64,000 nucleotides of DNA from Bacteroidales bacterium (GCA_017619655.1 JAFZRV010000001.1:310001-374000); one strand, 5' to 3'; numbered from the stretch's first letter, positions 8,951-18,013 are shown. Translations and numbers: made by a program. Notes: generated by a model from the letters alone, not told the origin.

Positions 8951-11900
8951 ATGGAAGAAAGATTCACGATGCCCGACTACCTGTTCGAAACCAGTTGGGA
9001 AGTTTGCAACAAGGTAGGCGGAATACATACCGTTATTGCCACCAAAGCCCTCTATTTAGGAACTTCTTTTAAGAAACATCATCATATCCATATCGGCCCC
9101 GATGTCTGGCGCGACGTCGCCCAGAACCCGGAATTCACCGAAGACCCCAACCTGTTCCGCTCCTGGCGCCGCCATGCGGCGGAGGAGGGGCTCCGCATCC
9201 GCGTGGGCCACTGGAACGTCGCCGGCGAGCCGGTGGCCATCCTGGTCGACTTCACGACCTTCATCAGCCACAAGGACGACATTCTCACCGAGCTCTGGAA
9301 GCGTTTCGGCGTGGACTCCATCAGCGGCGGCTGGGATTATGTCGAATCGGCCCTGTTCGGCTATGCGGCCGGCAAGGTCATCGAGAGCTTCGTGCGCTAC
9401 AACGTGAAACCGCACGAGAAGGTGCTGGCCCAGTTCCACGAGTGGATGACGGGCGCCGGCCTGCTCTACGTGAAGATGACCAACCTGCCCATCGGCACCA
9501 TCTTCACCACCCATGCCACGGTGGTGGGCCGTTGCGTGGCCGGAAAGAACATCCCGCTGTATGACGGGCTGGAAAGCCTGCAGGCCGACCAGCTGGCGCA
9601 CGAATACGGCGTAGTGGCCCGCCACTCGCTGGAAAAAGCCGCCGCCGTCGCTTCCGACGTGTTCACGACGGTGAGCGAGATCACCGGCCGCGAGTGCAAG
9701 CAGTTCCTGGGCCGTGCCTGCGACGTGATCACGCCCAACGGTTTCGAGAACAGTTTCACGCCCAGTCCCGACCAGTACGACGCCTGCCGTGCCGCCGCCC
9801 GCAAGAAACTCCTGGAAGTGGCTTCCGCCATGGCCGGCGAGAACCTGAAGGACGAGAGCCTGCTGGTGGGCATCGGCGGACGCTATGAGTTCAGCAACAA
9901 GGGTATCGACGTGTTTCTCGACGCCCTGGGCAAGGTCGCTTCCCGCTACAGCGGACGCAAGATCCTGGCCTTCATCATGGTTCCTTCCGGCAACAACGGT
10001 CCGGACCGCGAGCTCCTGGCCAAGATGGCCGGCAGCGGCAGCCAGTACACCACCCAGACCAGCCACTACCTGATGGATGACTACGACATCATCATGCGCC
10101 GCCTGCGCGAGCTGAAGCTCGTCAACGCCGTCGGCGACAAGCTCGATGTCTTCTTCCTGCCCACCTACCTGAATGGTGACGACGGCGTGTTCAACATGCG
10201 CTATTACGACCTGCTGCCGGGCCTCGACCTGACGGTCTTCCCGTCGTACTACGAGCCTTGGGGCTATACGCCGCTCGAGTCGCTCGCCTTCAGCGTGCCG
10301 ACCGTCACGACCTCGCTGGCCGGTTTCGGCCTCTGGGTCCGCGCCCACGCCGCCGAGCCGCATCCGGGCATCACGGTCATCGATCGCAACGACGCCAACT
10401 ACGCGGAAGTGGTCGACGCCGTCGCCCTCCGCATCGTCGAAGCCGCCGGCAAGAAGCCCGCAGAGGCTGCCGCCGACCGTGCCAATGCCAAGCAGGTCTC
10501 CGAGATCGCCCTGTGGCACAACAACATCGTCTATTACAAGGAAGCCTATACGCAGGCCATCGCCAAGGTGCGGGCTTCGCGCAAGGATTTCACCGAGATA
10601 CCCGACGACCACCAGCCCGTGGCCCGCTATTCCGCCGGCCAGCCGTCCTGGACGGGCGTTTTCATCAGCCGCGAGCTGCCCGAGCGGCTCAAGCACCTCG
10701 ACGCCCTGGCCAAGAACCTCTGGTGGTGCTGGAACGAACCCGCCATCGAGCTCTTCCGCAGCATCGACCCGACGCTCTGGAAAGAGACCAACGGCAACCC
10801 GCTGCTCTTCCTCGACAAGATTCCGCTCAAACAGTACCTCAAGCTGGAACGGGATCCCGTGTTCCTCGAGCGCCTCGACAAGGTCTACGCCGAATTCGAG
10901 GCCTACATGAAGGAGAAAGATTCCCGCACCGGCGCCCATGTGGCCTATTTCTGCATGGAATACGGTATCGACACCTCGCTGAAGATCTATTCGGGCGGCC
11001 TCGGCATCCTGGCCGGCGACTACCTCAAGGAAGCGTCCGACATGAAGGTCCACATGACCGCCATCGGCCTGCTGTACCGCCACGGCTACTTCACCCAGCG
11101 CCTGTCCGCCTACGGCGACCAGATCGCCGACTACACGCCGCAGGACTTCACGAAGATCCCGGCGTCGCCCGTCCGCGACGAGAAGGGCAACTGGCTGACC
11201 ATCAGCGTGGCGTTCCCGGGCCGTAACCTCAATGCCCGTATCTGGCGCGTGGAGGTGGGCCGTACCGACCTCTACCTGCTCGACACCGACTACGAGGACA
11301 ACCTGCCCGAAGACCGCCAGGTGACGCACCAGCTCTACGGCGGCGACTGGGAGAACCGCCTCAAGCAGGAGCTCCTGCTGGGCGTGGGCGGCGTGCGCGC
11401 CCTCCGTGCCCTGGGTCTCCATCCCGACGTGTACCACTGCAACGAAGGCCACGCCGCCTTCAACGGCTTCGAGCGCCTGCGCGAGTTCATCCAGATCGAC
11501 AATCTCTCGTATCCCGAGGCCCTGGAAGTGGTGCGCGCCTCTTCGCTCTTCACCACGCACACCCCGGTCCCGGCCGGCCATGACGCCTTCAACGAGGACC
11601 TGCTCCGCATCTATATCTCGCACTATCCGGAGCGCATGAAGATCGACTGGCAGACCTTCATGAGCCTGGGCAAGATTCATCCGGAAAATCCGGGCGAGAA
11701 GTTCTCCATGAGCTTCCTGGCGGCCAACCTGTCGCAGGAGATCAACGGCGTGAGCTGGCTCCACGGCCGCGTCAGCCAGCAGATCTTCGCGCCGATGTGG
11801 CCCGGCTACCTCCCCGAGGAGCTCCATGTGGATTCGGTCACCAACGGCGTGCACTATCCCACCTGGACGGCGCCGGAATGGAAAGAGATCCACGAGAAGG

Positions 11901-13177
11901 TGTTCGGCAAGGAATTCAAGACCCACCACTACGACAAACGCTGCTTCGAAGGCATCTACGAAGTGCCCGACGAGAAGATCTGGCGTACCCGCCAGACCCT
12001 GCGCAAGCGCCTGATCGACGCCATCAAGGACATGATGACCGACACAACGCTCGCCAGCCACTATTCGCCCCACGAGATCGTCAAGATCCGCAAGACCCTG
12101 CGCGACGACGTGCTGACCATCGGTTTCGCCCGCCGCTTCGCCACCTACAAGCGCGCCACGCTGCTCTTCAGCAACCTCGAGCGCCTGAACGACATCGTCA
12201 ACAACCCGCAGCACCCCGTGCAGTTCCTCTTCGCCGGCAAGGCGCACCCCGCCGACAAGGCCGGCCAGGACCTGATCAAGCGCATCATCGACATCTCCAA
12301 GATGCCGCAGTTCCTGGGCAAGATCGTGTTCGTGCCGAACTACGACATCACCATCGCCAAGCTGCTCGTGCAGGGCGTGGACGTGTGGATGAACAACCCG
12401 ACCCGTCCGCAGGAAGCTTCCGGCACCAGCGGCGAGAAGGCCGTGATGAACGGTGTCATGCACTTCTCCGTGCTTGACGGCTGGTGGGTGGAAGGCTACA
12501 AGCCGGGCGCCGGCTGGGCCCTCCGCATGGAGCGCACCTACGACAACCAGTCCTTCCAGGACGACCTCGACTCCTCGACCATCTACAACATCCTCGAGAC
12601 CGAGATCGTGCCGAGCTTCTACGACAAGGATACCTACGGCATCTCCAAGACCTGGATCGAGACCATTAAGAATACCGTGGCGCAGGTGGCCTGCAACTTC
12701 ACCACCAACCGCATGATGACCGACTACTGCGTGAAGTACTACGAGCCGCTGAAGGAGCGTTCCGACAAGCTGCTCGCCAACGACTTCGCGCTGGCCCGCG
12801 ACATCGCCTTCTGGAAGAAGCGCGTGCGCCGGGAGTGGAACAACATCGAAGTGAAGTCGTTCAGCAAGAACGCCAATGCGAAGTCCCTGCTCAACATGGG
12901 CCAGGACTATACCTCGGAGCTGGTGCTTTCCCTGGGCGATCTCGATCCGGAAGATATCGGCGCCGAGATCCTGCTGACCGAGCAGAACGCGAAGGGCGAG
13001 CGTCATATCGTGGCGCTGTACGACTTCCAGCTGGTCGACTGCCAGGACGGTGTCGCCACCTACCGCGCGACCATCATTCCCGAGTTCTCCGGCACGTATG
13101 AGGCAGCGGGTCGCATCTATGCCAAGAATCCCGACCTGCCGCACCGCCAGGACTTTGAATTGGTGAAATGGCTGTAG
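8951..13177 (+). CDS. Fused GT3-like glycogen synthase and GT35 alpha-glucan phosphorylase
   Basis: One 1408-residue reading frame. Residues about 10-555 resemble animal/fungal-type (GT3) glycogen synthase: LFETSWEVCNKVGGIHTVI at the start, FTTHATVVGRC, TTVSEITGREC, ITPNGFENS, and VFPSYYEPWGYTPLES near the end. From about 575 comes a DUF3417-like segment (LPERLKHLDALAKNLWWCWNE). The glucan phosphorylase follows (about 650-1290) with YSGGLGILAGDYLKEASD, VYHCNEGHAAF and the PLP-lysine motif EASGTSGEKAVMNG (K1163). A beta-rich tail closes the protein. It therefore joins chain synthesis and phosphorolytic breakdown in one polypeptide. ribF overlaps its 3' end by 10 nt. Domain calls are strong; how the two activities are balanced is unknown. 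Confidence 0.9.
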   Translation: MEERFTMPDYLFETSWEVCNKVGGIHTVIATKALYLGTSFKKHHHIHIGPDVWRDVAQNPEFTEDPNLFRSWRRHAAEEGLRIRVGHWNVAGEPVAILVDFTTFISHKDDILTELWKRFGVDSISGGWDYVESALFGYAAGKVIESFVRYNVKPHEKVLAQFHEWMTGAGLLYVKMTNLPIGTIFTTHATVVGRCVAGKNIPLYDGLESLQADQLAHEYGVVARHSLEKAAAVASDVFTTVSEITGRECKQFLGRACDVITPNGFENSFTPSPDQYDACRAAARKKLLEVASAMAGENLKDESLLVGIGGRYEFSNKGIDVFLDALGKVASRYSGRKILAFIMVPSGNNGPDRELLAKMAGSGSQYTTQTSHYLMDDYDIIMRRLRELKLVNAVGDKLDVFFLPTYLNGDDGVFNMRYYDLLPGLDLTVFPSYYEPWGYTPLESLAFSVPTVTTSLAGFGLWVRAHAAEPHPGITVIDRNDANYAEVVDAVALRIVEAAGKKPAEAAADRANAKQVSEIALWHNNIVYYKEAYTQAIAKVRASRKDFTEIPDDHQPVARYSAGQPSWTGVFISRELPERLKHLDALAKNLWWCWNEPAIELFRSIDPTLWKETNGNPLLFLDKIPLKQYLKLERDPVFLERLDKVYAEFEAYMKEKDSRTGAHVAYFCMEYGIDTSLKIYSGGLGILAGDYLKEASDMKVHMTAIGLLYRHGYFTQRLSAYGDQIADYTPQDFTKIPASPVRDEKGNWLTISVAFPGRNLNARIWRVEVGRTDLYLLDTDYEDNLPEDRQVTHQLYGGDWENRLKQELLLGVGGVRALRALGLHPDVYHCNEGHAAFNGFERLREFIQIDNLSYPEALEVVRASSLFTTHTPVPAGHDAFNEDLLRIYISHYPERMKIDWQTFMSLGKIHPENPGEKFSMSFLAANLSQEINGVSWLHGRVSQQIFAPMWPGYLPEELHVDSVTNGVHYPTWTAPEWKEIHEKVFGKEFKTHHYDKRCFEGIYEVPDEKIWRTRQTLRKRLIDAIKDMMTDTTLASHYSPHEIVKIRKTLRDDVLTIGFARRFATYKRATLLFSNLERLNDIVNNPQHPVQFLFAGKAHPADKAGQDLIKRIIDISKMPQFLGKIVFVPNYDITIAKLLVQGVDVWMNNPTRPQEASGTSGEKAVMNGVMHFSVLDGWWVEGYKPGAGWALRMERTYDNQSFQDDLDSSTIYNILETEIVPSFYDKDTYGISKTWIETIKNTVAQVACNFTTNRMMTDYCVKYYEPLKERSDKLLANDFALARDIAFWKKRVRREWNNIEVKSFSKNANAKSLLNMGQDYTSELVLSLGDLDPEDIGAEILLTEQNAKGERHIVALYDFQLVDCQDGVATYRATIIPEFSGTYEAAGRIYAKNPDLPHRQDFELVKWL

Positions 13178-14061
13178 CGGCTACCGGCTTTTTCGACGGC
13201 GTGCATCTGGGGCACAAGCAAGTGATCGACCAGTTGTGCGCCGTCGCCCGTGAGCGGGGGGAGGAGAGCCTGCTGGTGACCTTCTGGCCGCATCCGCGCA
13301 GCGTGCTGCAGCAGGATGCCGACCGGCTGCGCCTGCTCTCCACCCTGCAGGAGAAGCGCGAACGCTGCCAGGCCTACGGGGTGGACCGTTTCGAGGTGCT
13401 GCCCTTCAACCGGGCCTTCAGCGAGCTGTCCGCAGAAAGCTTCATCCGGGAGTATCTGGTCGGGCGCCTGGGCGTGACGGCCCTGGTGCTGGGCTACGAC
13501 CACCGGCTGGGGCACGACGCTTTCGCCTCGACCGACGAGATGATGGCGACCGTGGCCCGCTGCGGCGTCACCCCGGTGCGGGTGGAGGCCTTCTCCGAGG
13601 GCCTGGACGTGGTGATCAGCTCCACGCAGATTCGCCGCGCGCTCGCTGCGGGCGACGTGGCGCTGGCCGAGCGCATGCTGGGCTATCGCTACGGCCTGCA
13701 CGGCGTGGTGGTGGCCGGCAACCGCATCGGCCGCACCATCGGTTTCCCGACCGCCAACATGCAGCTCTACGAGCCTCTGAAACTCGTTCCCGCCGACGGC
13801 GTGTATGCCGTCAAGGTGCGCGTGCTGGGCCAGACCTGGCAGGGCGTGTGCAACATCGGCCTGCGTCCGACCGTGACGGCGGGCGGCGCCAGGACCATCG
13901 AGACCCACATCCTGGACTTCGACCAGGAGATCTACGGCCTGGACCTCGACATCGAGTTCTGTGCCCGGCTCCGCGACGAGCGGCGCTTCGATTCGCTGGA
14001 AGCGCTCAAGGAACAATTGTGCATCGACCGCAAAAAGGCGGGCGAAATTGTGGTTGTGTAA
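13168..14061 (+). CDS. ribF: Bifunctional riboflavin kinase / FAD synthetase
   Basis: Converts riboflavin to FMN and FMN to FAD. The 297 residues show the FAD-synthetase nucleotidyltransferase domain first (GFFDGVHLGHKQVI, FWPHPRSV, SSTQIRRAL, residues about 1-180). The riboflavin kinase domain follows (GRTIGFPTANM, GVYAVKVRVLGQTWQGVCNIGLRPTV, ETHILDFDQEIYG). The N-terminus is shorter than in most homologues: only six residues precede the FDGVHLGH motif. The ATG at 13168 lies inside the end of the phosphorylase fusion gene in another frame, so translation is coupled to it. Confidence 0.95.
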   Translation: MAVAATGFFDGVHLGHKQVIDQLCAVARERGEESLLVTFWPHPRSVLQQDADRLRLLSTLQEKRERCQAYGVDRFEVLPFNRAFSELSAESFIREYLVGRLGVTALVLGYDHRLGHDAFASTDEMMATVARCGVTPVRVEAFSEGLDVVISSTQIRRALAAGDVALAERMLGYRYGLHGVVVAGNRIGRTIGFPTANMQLYEPLKLVPADGVYAVKVRVLGQTWQGVCNIGLRPTVTAGGARTIETHILDFDQEIYGLDLDIEFCARLRDERRFDSLEALKEQLCIDRKKAGEIVVV

Positions 14062-14070
14062 AATTATTTG

Positions 14071-14078
14071 TATATTTG
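14071..14078 (+). promoter_or_regulatory. -7 promoter element for greA
   Basis: TATATTTG, a full match to TAnnTTTG, lies 9 nt after the ribF stop. It gives greA its own transcript with a leader of about 60 nt. Confidence 0.65.
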
Positions 14079-14096
14079 CAGAAAGATTGAACGTTG

Positions 14097-14132
14097 AAAG
14101 GGTCCCACACGGATGGGATTCTTTTCTTTTTA
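14097..14132 (+). promoter_or_regulatory. Possible attenuator hairpin in the greA leader
   Basis: Positions 14097-14107 pair with 14114-14124 (11 pairs, two of them G-U) around the 6-nt loop CACGGA. A U-rich run (TCTTTTCTTTTT) starts within the descending arm and continues to 14131. It sits between the greA promoter and the greA ATG at 14145, which is where a transcription attenuator would be. Confidence 0.5.
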
Positions 14133-14144
14133 ACTGTTTTTAAC

Positions 14145-14615
14145 ATGGGAGAAGCACATTATGTAACGCAGGAAGGGCTCGATAAGCTGCGGGAAGAACT
14201 CGCTGCGATGATTGCCGAGCGTCCTGTCATCTCGAGAGCCATTGCCGAAGCGCGCGACAAGGGTGACCTGTCGGAGAATGCAGAATACGATGCGGCGCGC
14301 GAAGCGCAGGGCATGCTCGAACTCAAGATCAGCAAAATGCAAGACCTGATCGCCAACGCCAAGGTGATCGACGAATCGAAGATCAATACCGATACGGTCC
14401 AGATGCTGACCAAGGTCAAGCTGAAGAACCTGGGCAACGGTTCCACCGTGTCGTACACCTTCGTGGGCGAAAGCGAGGCCAACATCCTGGAGGGCAAGCT
14501 GGCCATGACCACCCCGATCGGCAAGGCCCTGATGGGCCACCACAAGGGCGAGGTCGTCGAGGTCACCGTCCCTTCGGGCGTCATCAAGTTTGAAATCCTC
14601 GAAATCTCGATCTAG
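14145..14615 (+). CDS. greA: Transcription elongation factor GreA
   Basis: Rescues backtracked RNA polymerase by stimulating transcript cleavage. The 156 residues contain the N-terminal coiled coil with the acidic tip (EARDKGDLSENAEYDAAREAQG, carrying the conserved D and E) and the C-terminal FKBP-like domain (TTPIGKALMGHHKGEVVEVTVPSG). I start at the ATG at 14145 (MGEAHYVTQEGL), the normal GreA N-terminus. An in-frame upstream ATG at 14094 would add 17 residues encoded by the leader hairpin and is rejected. The HIT gene follows after 2 nt, so it is probably co-transcribed. Confidence 0.95.
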   Translation: MGEAHYVTQEGLDKLREELAAMIAERPVISRAIAEARDKGDLSENAEYDAAREAQGMLELKISKMQDLIANAKVIDESKINTDTVQMLTKVKLKNLGNGSTVSYTFVGESEANILEGKLAMTTPIGKALMGHHKGEVVEVTVPSGVIKFEILEISI

Positions 14616-14617
14616 CC

Positions 14618-15019
14618 ATGGCATCCATTTTCAGCCGTATCGTCGCGGGCGAGATTCCTTCCTGGAAAGTGGCGGAAGACGAGCGTTACTATGCCTTCCT
14701 CGACATCAACCCGCTGAACGAAGGACACACCCTCGTCATCCCCAAGCAAGAAGTCGACTACATTTTCGACCTGGACGAAGAGACCTATGCCGGCCTGTGG
14801 GCTTTCGCCGCCAAGGTGGCCCGGGCTGTCCGCGCCGCCGTCCCGTGCAAGCGGGTGGGGGTGGCCGTCCTGGGCATGGAGGTTCCCCACACGCACATCC
14901 ATCTGGTTCCGCTCCAGACCGAAGGCGACCTGGATTTCCGTAAACCCAAGAAACAACTGAAGCCCGAGCAGTTCGCCGCCATCGCCGCGTCGATCGCCGC
15001 CGCTTTCCAAGCGCAATAG
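14618..15019 (+). CDS. HIT family nucleotide hydrolase
   Basis: A small (133-residue) histidine-triad protein of the Hint type, which hydrolyses purine nucleoside phosphoramidates or similar adenylated compounds. Visible features are IFSRIVAGEIPSWKVAEDE at the start, the NPLNEGHTLVIPK core and the catalytic triad HTHIHLVPL. The length is normal. It lies 2 nt after greA and 2 nt before the next lipoprotein gene, so all three appear to form one unit. The physiological substrate cannot be inferred. Confidence 0.92.
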   Translation: MASIFSRIVAGEIPSWKVAEDERYYAFLDINPLNEGHTLVIPKQEVDYIFDLDEETYAGLWAFAAKVARAVRAAVPCKRVGVAVLGMEVPHTHIHLVPLQTEGDLDFRKPKKQLKPEQFAAIAASIAAAFQAQ

Positions 15020-15021
15020 CC

Positions 15022-16158
15022 ATGAAACGTATCCTTATCCTGTTCGCCGCCCTCGGCCTGCTGACTGCCTGCAACCGGGGCCCGGTGGCCCATATCAGCG
15101 CCACCGTCGAGAATGCCAAGGATTCTTCCGTGGTGCTCCAGAAACTGAACTATAACCGCCTCGTGGCGGTCGATACCATCAAGACCGACGCCAACGGCCG
15201 CTTCAACTACAAGGTGAAGCTGACGGGCAACGATCCGTATTTCTACTATCTCTACCTGGGTGGCAATCCGGTGGCCTCGATGATCCTGCGTCCGTCCGAC
15301 AAGGTGACCGTCGACGTGCCGGCCGCGGGCCCTTTCACCATCACCGGTTCCGAGGAATCCCTGCTGTTCCAGGAAGTCAACACGCGCTTCGCCGAGGCGT
15401 CCGCCGAGATGGCGGCCCTCATGGAGCCCGTGGACGAAAACACCCCTGCCGCGGAGCTCAGTGCGCTGAACCAACGCCTGGGCAAGCTCTATGTCGACTA
15501 TAAGCGCGAGTCCATCAAATACGTGGTCACGCACCCGAAGTCCATTACCTCCGCCGTGGTGCTCTTCCAGAAATTCAGCGACGAGCTGCCTGTCTTCGGC
15601 CAGGAAACCGACGCCATCCTCTTCAAGAATACGCTCGATTCCCTGACGCTGGTCTATCCGAAATCGGAATATGTGCTGGCCCTGCGTGACGCGGTCGACG
15701 CCCGCCAGCGCGACCTGGAATTCGCCTCCCGTTTCGGCGACGTGGACGTGGTGAGTTTTCCCGACCTGGAGATGCCCGACATGGACGGCCTGCAGCAGAA
15801 ACTCTCCGACCAGAAGGGCAAGGTGCTCATCCTCTCGTTCTGGAGCGTGGGCCAGACCGAACACAAGCTGTTCAACGTGGACCTGAAAGCGCTCTACGAC
15901 CAGTATCACGACAAAGGCATGGAGATCTACCAGGTGAGCCTCGACGTGGACAAGCCCAGCTGGGCCGCGACCGTCCGCAGCCAGGACCTGCCCTGGATCA
16001 ACGTGAACGACGGCCTGGGCGTGCAGTCGCCGGCTGTCGTGGCCTACAACGTGATCAAGATCCCGACGATGTTCGTCTTCGACCGCAAAGGTGACATCAT
16101 CGCCACCGACGTGTTCGACAAAGCCGAGCTGGAGTCGCTGATTCGGAAGAATCTGTAG
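15022..16158 (+). CDS. DUF4369/thioredoxin-like lipoprotein without CxxC
   Basis: A 378-residue envelope protein. The signal peptide ends in the lipobox LLTAC (Cys at about residue 17). Residues about 24-115 look like the beta-rich DUF4369 domain that usually precedes TlpA-like thioredoxins in Bacteroidetes. The C-terminal part (about 240-378) has the thioredoxin/AhpC-TSA fold pattern, with VLILSFWSVGQTEHKLF, LPWINVNDGLG and IKIPTMFVFDRKGDIIATDV including the cis-Pro. The catalytic cysteines are absent: the place of CxxC is SVGQ. It is therefore unlikely to be a redox enzyme and may be a binding or structural relative. It converges with tsaB, leaving only 2 nt. Confidence 0.8.
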   Translation: MKRILILFAALGLLTACNRGPVAHISATVENAKDSSVVLQKLNYNRLVAVDTIKTDANGRFNYKVKLTGNDPYFYYLYLGGNPVASMILRPSDKVTVDVPAAGPFTITGSEESLLFQEVNTRFAEASAEMAALMEPVDENTPAAELSALNQRLGKLYVDYKRESIKYVVTHPKSITSAVVLFQKFSDELPVFGQETDAILFKNTLDSLTLVYPKSEYVLALRDAVDARQRDLEFASRFGDVDVVSFPDLEMPDMDGLQQKLSDQKGKVLILSFWSVGQTEHKLFNVDLKALYDQYHDKGMEIYQVSLDVDKPSWAATVRSQDLPWINVNDGLGVQSPAVVAYNVIKIPTMFVFDRKGDIIATDVFDKAELESLIRKNL

Positions 16159-16160
16159 CC

Positions 16161-16859
16161 TCAAAGGATGGCGTGCTTGCTCACGCCGGCCACAAAGTCT
16201 TTTAAATAGAAGGGTTCAAAGTACGCAACGTCTTTGAACTCTTTTTTTTGCAGGGCTTCCCGGGCCGGTTGCAGCATGGCCGGAGCCAGGGGGAAGCAGG
16301 GTTGGAAGGAGGCATGGGGATGCGGGCGGATGGCCTGGAACTTTTCGACGCCCGTGCCGATGAAGAGCACGCGTCCGGCTTCCAGTTCCCGGCTGTAGCT
16401 CGTTTCGTCGAGGATGACGGCGGCGGTGTCGCTGCACTTCCGGCCTTCAGCGTCGAACGTGGCGGCGTAGACTTCCATGCGGCGTGCGTCGAGCATGGCC
16501 ACGATGTGGTCGAAATCCCGGGTCACGCCCGGGATGACGGTGAGGGCCTGGCAGGCGAGGATCTGCAGGGTGTCGATGCCCAGCAGGGGCTTGCGGGCGC
16601 CGAAGCAGATGCCCTTGGCGGTCGAGACGCCGACGCGCAGGCCGGTGTACGAGCCGGGGCCCTCGCTTACGGCCACGGCATCCAGGTCGTCGGCGGTCAT
16701 TCCCGCTTCCTGGAGCACTTCCACGATATAGGGCGCCAGCATGGACGACTGCATCCGCGGCGTTTCGTCAATCCGCCGGGCCAGGATGCGCGCGCCTTCC
16801 GACAGGGCCACGGAGCAGCACTCGGTGCTGGTTTCGATCATCAGGATTCTTTCGTTCAT
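16161..16859 (-). CDS. tsaB: tRNA threonylcarbamoyladenosine biosynthesis protein TsaB
   Basis: Scaffold partner of TsaD/TsaE in making t6A37 on ANN-decoding tRNAs. About 232 residues with ASKHA-fold motifs ILMIETSTECCSVALS, AVSEGPGSYTGLRVGVSTAKG (the diagnostic GPGSFTGLR-like signature), and DHIVAMLDARRMEVYAA. I use the ATG at 16859. A TTG at 16865 would overlap the adaptor gene by 4 nt and add two residues. It is the last gene of a leftward run that begins with the peptide exporter; its presence there is probably positional rather than functional. Confidence 0.93.
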   Translation of the reverse strand: MNERILMIETSTECCSVALSEGARILARRIDETPRMQSSMLAPYIVEVLQEAGMTADDLDAVAVSEGPGSYTGLRVGVSTAKGICFGARKPLLGIDTLQILACQALTVIPGVTRDFDHIVAMLDARRMEVYAATFDAEGRKCSDTAAVILDETSYSRELEAGRVLFIGTGVEKFQAIRPHPHASFQPCFPLAPAMLQPAREALQKKEFKDVAYFEPFYLKDFVAGVSKHAIL

Positions 16860-16861
16860 CG

Positions 16862-18013
16862 TCAATGTCGTTTTGCGGACAGTCTCAGCTTCCGTCCTTC
16901 GCTGATTCCCTGGGAGATGGCTTCCGGCGGTCCCGTGACCACGCGGTCCGTCTCCGACAGGCCTTCCCGGATCTCGATCCGGTCACGTTCCTGGATGCCT
17001 GTGACAACGTTTCGCAGGCGGGCGGCATCGCCGGGTCCGGCCACCCACACACAGGTTTCGCGGTTGCGGGTGAAGACCGATCCGACCGGAACGGTCAGGC
17101 AGGAATCCCGCCGGTCCGTCAGGATGGTCACGGCCGCGGACATGCCGGGCAGGAATTTCAAGGAATCGGGCAGGAGCTCTATCCGGACGCCAAAGTTAGC
17201 AACTTTTGCAGAATTCGCAATCTGAACCACCTTTCCACGGAAGCTGCGGCGCGGGTAGGCGTCGATCTCGACCCGCACGCTGTCGCCCGTTTCGATGCGC
17301 ACCACGTCGCTTTCCCCAACCTCGACCGTGACTTCCATGCGGCTGAAATCGGCGATGCGGAAGAGTTCCGTGCCGCTCATCTGGCTGGTGCCGACCACCC
17401 GCTCGCCCTTCTCCACGTCCATCTGGGAAATGATGCCGTCCATGGGCGCGTAGAGGCTGGTTTTCAGCAGGTTCTCGCGTGCTTCCTTGAGCTGGGCCTC
17501 GCCGCTGCGGACGGCGTACTCGGCGGCCTTGAGGCTGCTTTGGGCAATCTCCAGTTCGGTCTTCGCGTGCTGGAGTTCCGCGGTGGAGACGGCACCCTGT
17601 TCGAAGAGCAGCTGGGTCCGCTCGCAGTTGACCCGGGCCTGGTGCGCTTCCGCCCGCTGGCGGCTGTACTGGGCCCGCAGCGTTCCCAGCGAGGCGCTGG
17701 CCTGGTCCACCTGCGACAGGTACAGGTCCTGCCGGATGCGGAGGATAAGGTCGCCGGCCTTGACCCGGTCGCCCTCCTTGGCATAGATGTCCACGATCTC
17801 GCCCGACACGTCGGGGGTGATCTTGACTTCCACGACGGGCCGGATGATGCCCGAGGCGGGCACCGATTCGACAAGGGTGGCGCGTTCGGGCGCCTGCACC
17901 GTCACGTCGAGCCGCCCGCCCTTGCCGGGGCGCAGCAGCAGGAGCAGCAGAAGCAGCGCGGCGGCCGCCAGCCACGCCTTCTTATTCCGGGCTATGCGGG
18001 TCGGAAGCTTCAT
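16862..18013 (-). CDS. HlyD/RND-type periplasmic adaptor (membrane fusion protein)
   Basis: Bridges an inner-membrane exporter to a TolC channel. The ATG at 18013 gives 383 residues. A single N-terminal membrane anchor runs through about 13-28 (a run of eight leucines after AAAL). Then come the barrel-sandwich half-motifs (PDVSGEIVDIYAKEGDRVKAGDLIL and LYAPMDGIISQMDVEKGERV), a long coiled-coil hairpin (about 110-200) and a beta-barrel (MEVTVEVGESDVVRIETGD). It overlaps the TolC gene by 4 nt (ATGA). No RND pump or MacB lies next to it. In this window the only exporter it could serve is the C39 ABC transporter at 19798, which makes a CvaA-CvaB-TolC-like arrangement. Confidence 0.9.
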   Translation of the reverse strand: MKLPTRIARNKKAWLAAAALLLLLLLLRPGKGGRLDVTVQAPERATLVESVPASGIIRPVVEVKITPDVSGEIVDIYAKEGDRVKAGDLILRIRQDLYLSQVDQASASLGTLRAQYSRQRAEAHQARVNCERTQLLFEQGAVSTAELQHAKTELEIAQSSLKAAEYAVRSGEAQLKEARENLLKTSLYAPMDGIISQMDVEKGERVVGTSQMSGTELFRIADFSRMEVTVEVGESDVVRIETGDSVRVEIDAYPRRSFRGKVVQIANSAKVANFGVRIELLPDSLKFLPGMSAAVTILTDRRDSCLTVPVGSVFTRNRETCVWVAGPGDAARLRNVVTGIQERDRIEIREGLSETDRVVTGPPEAISQGISEGRKLRLSAKRH

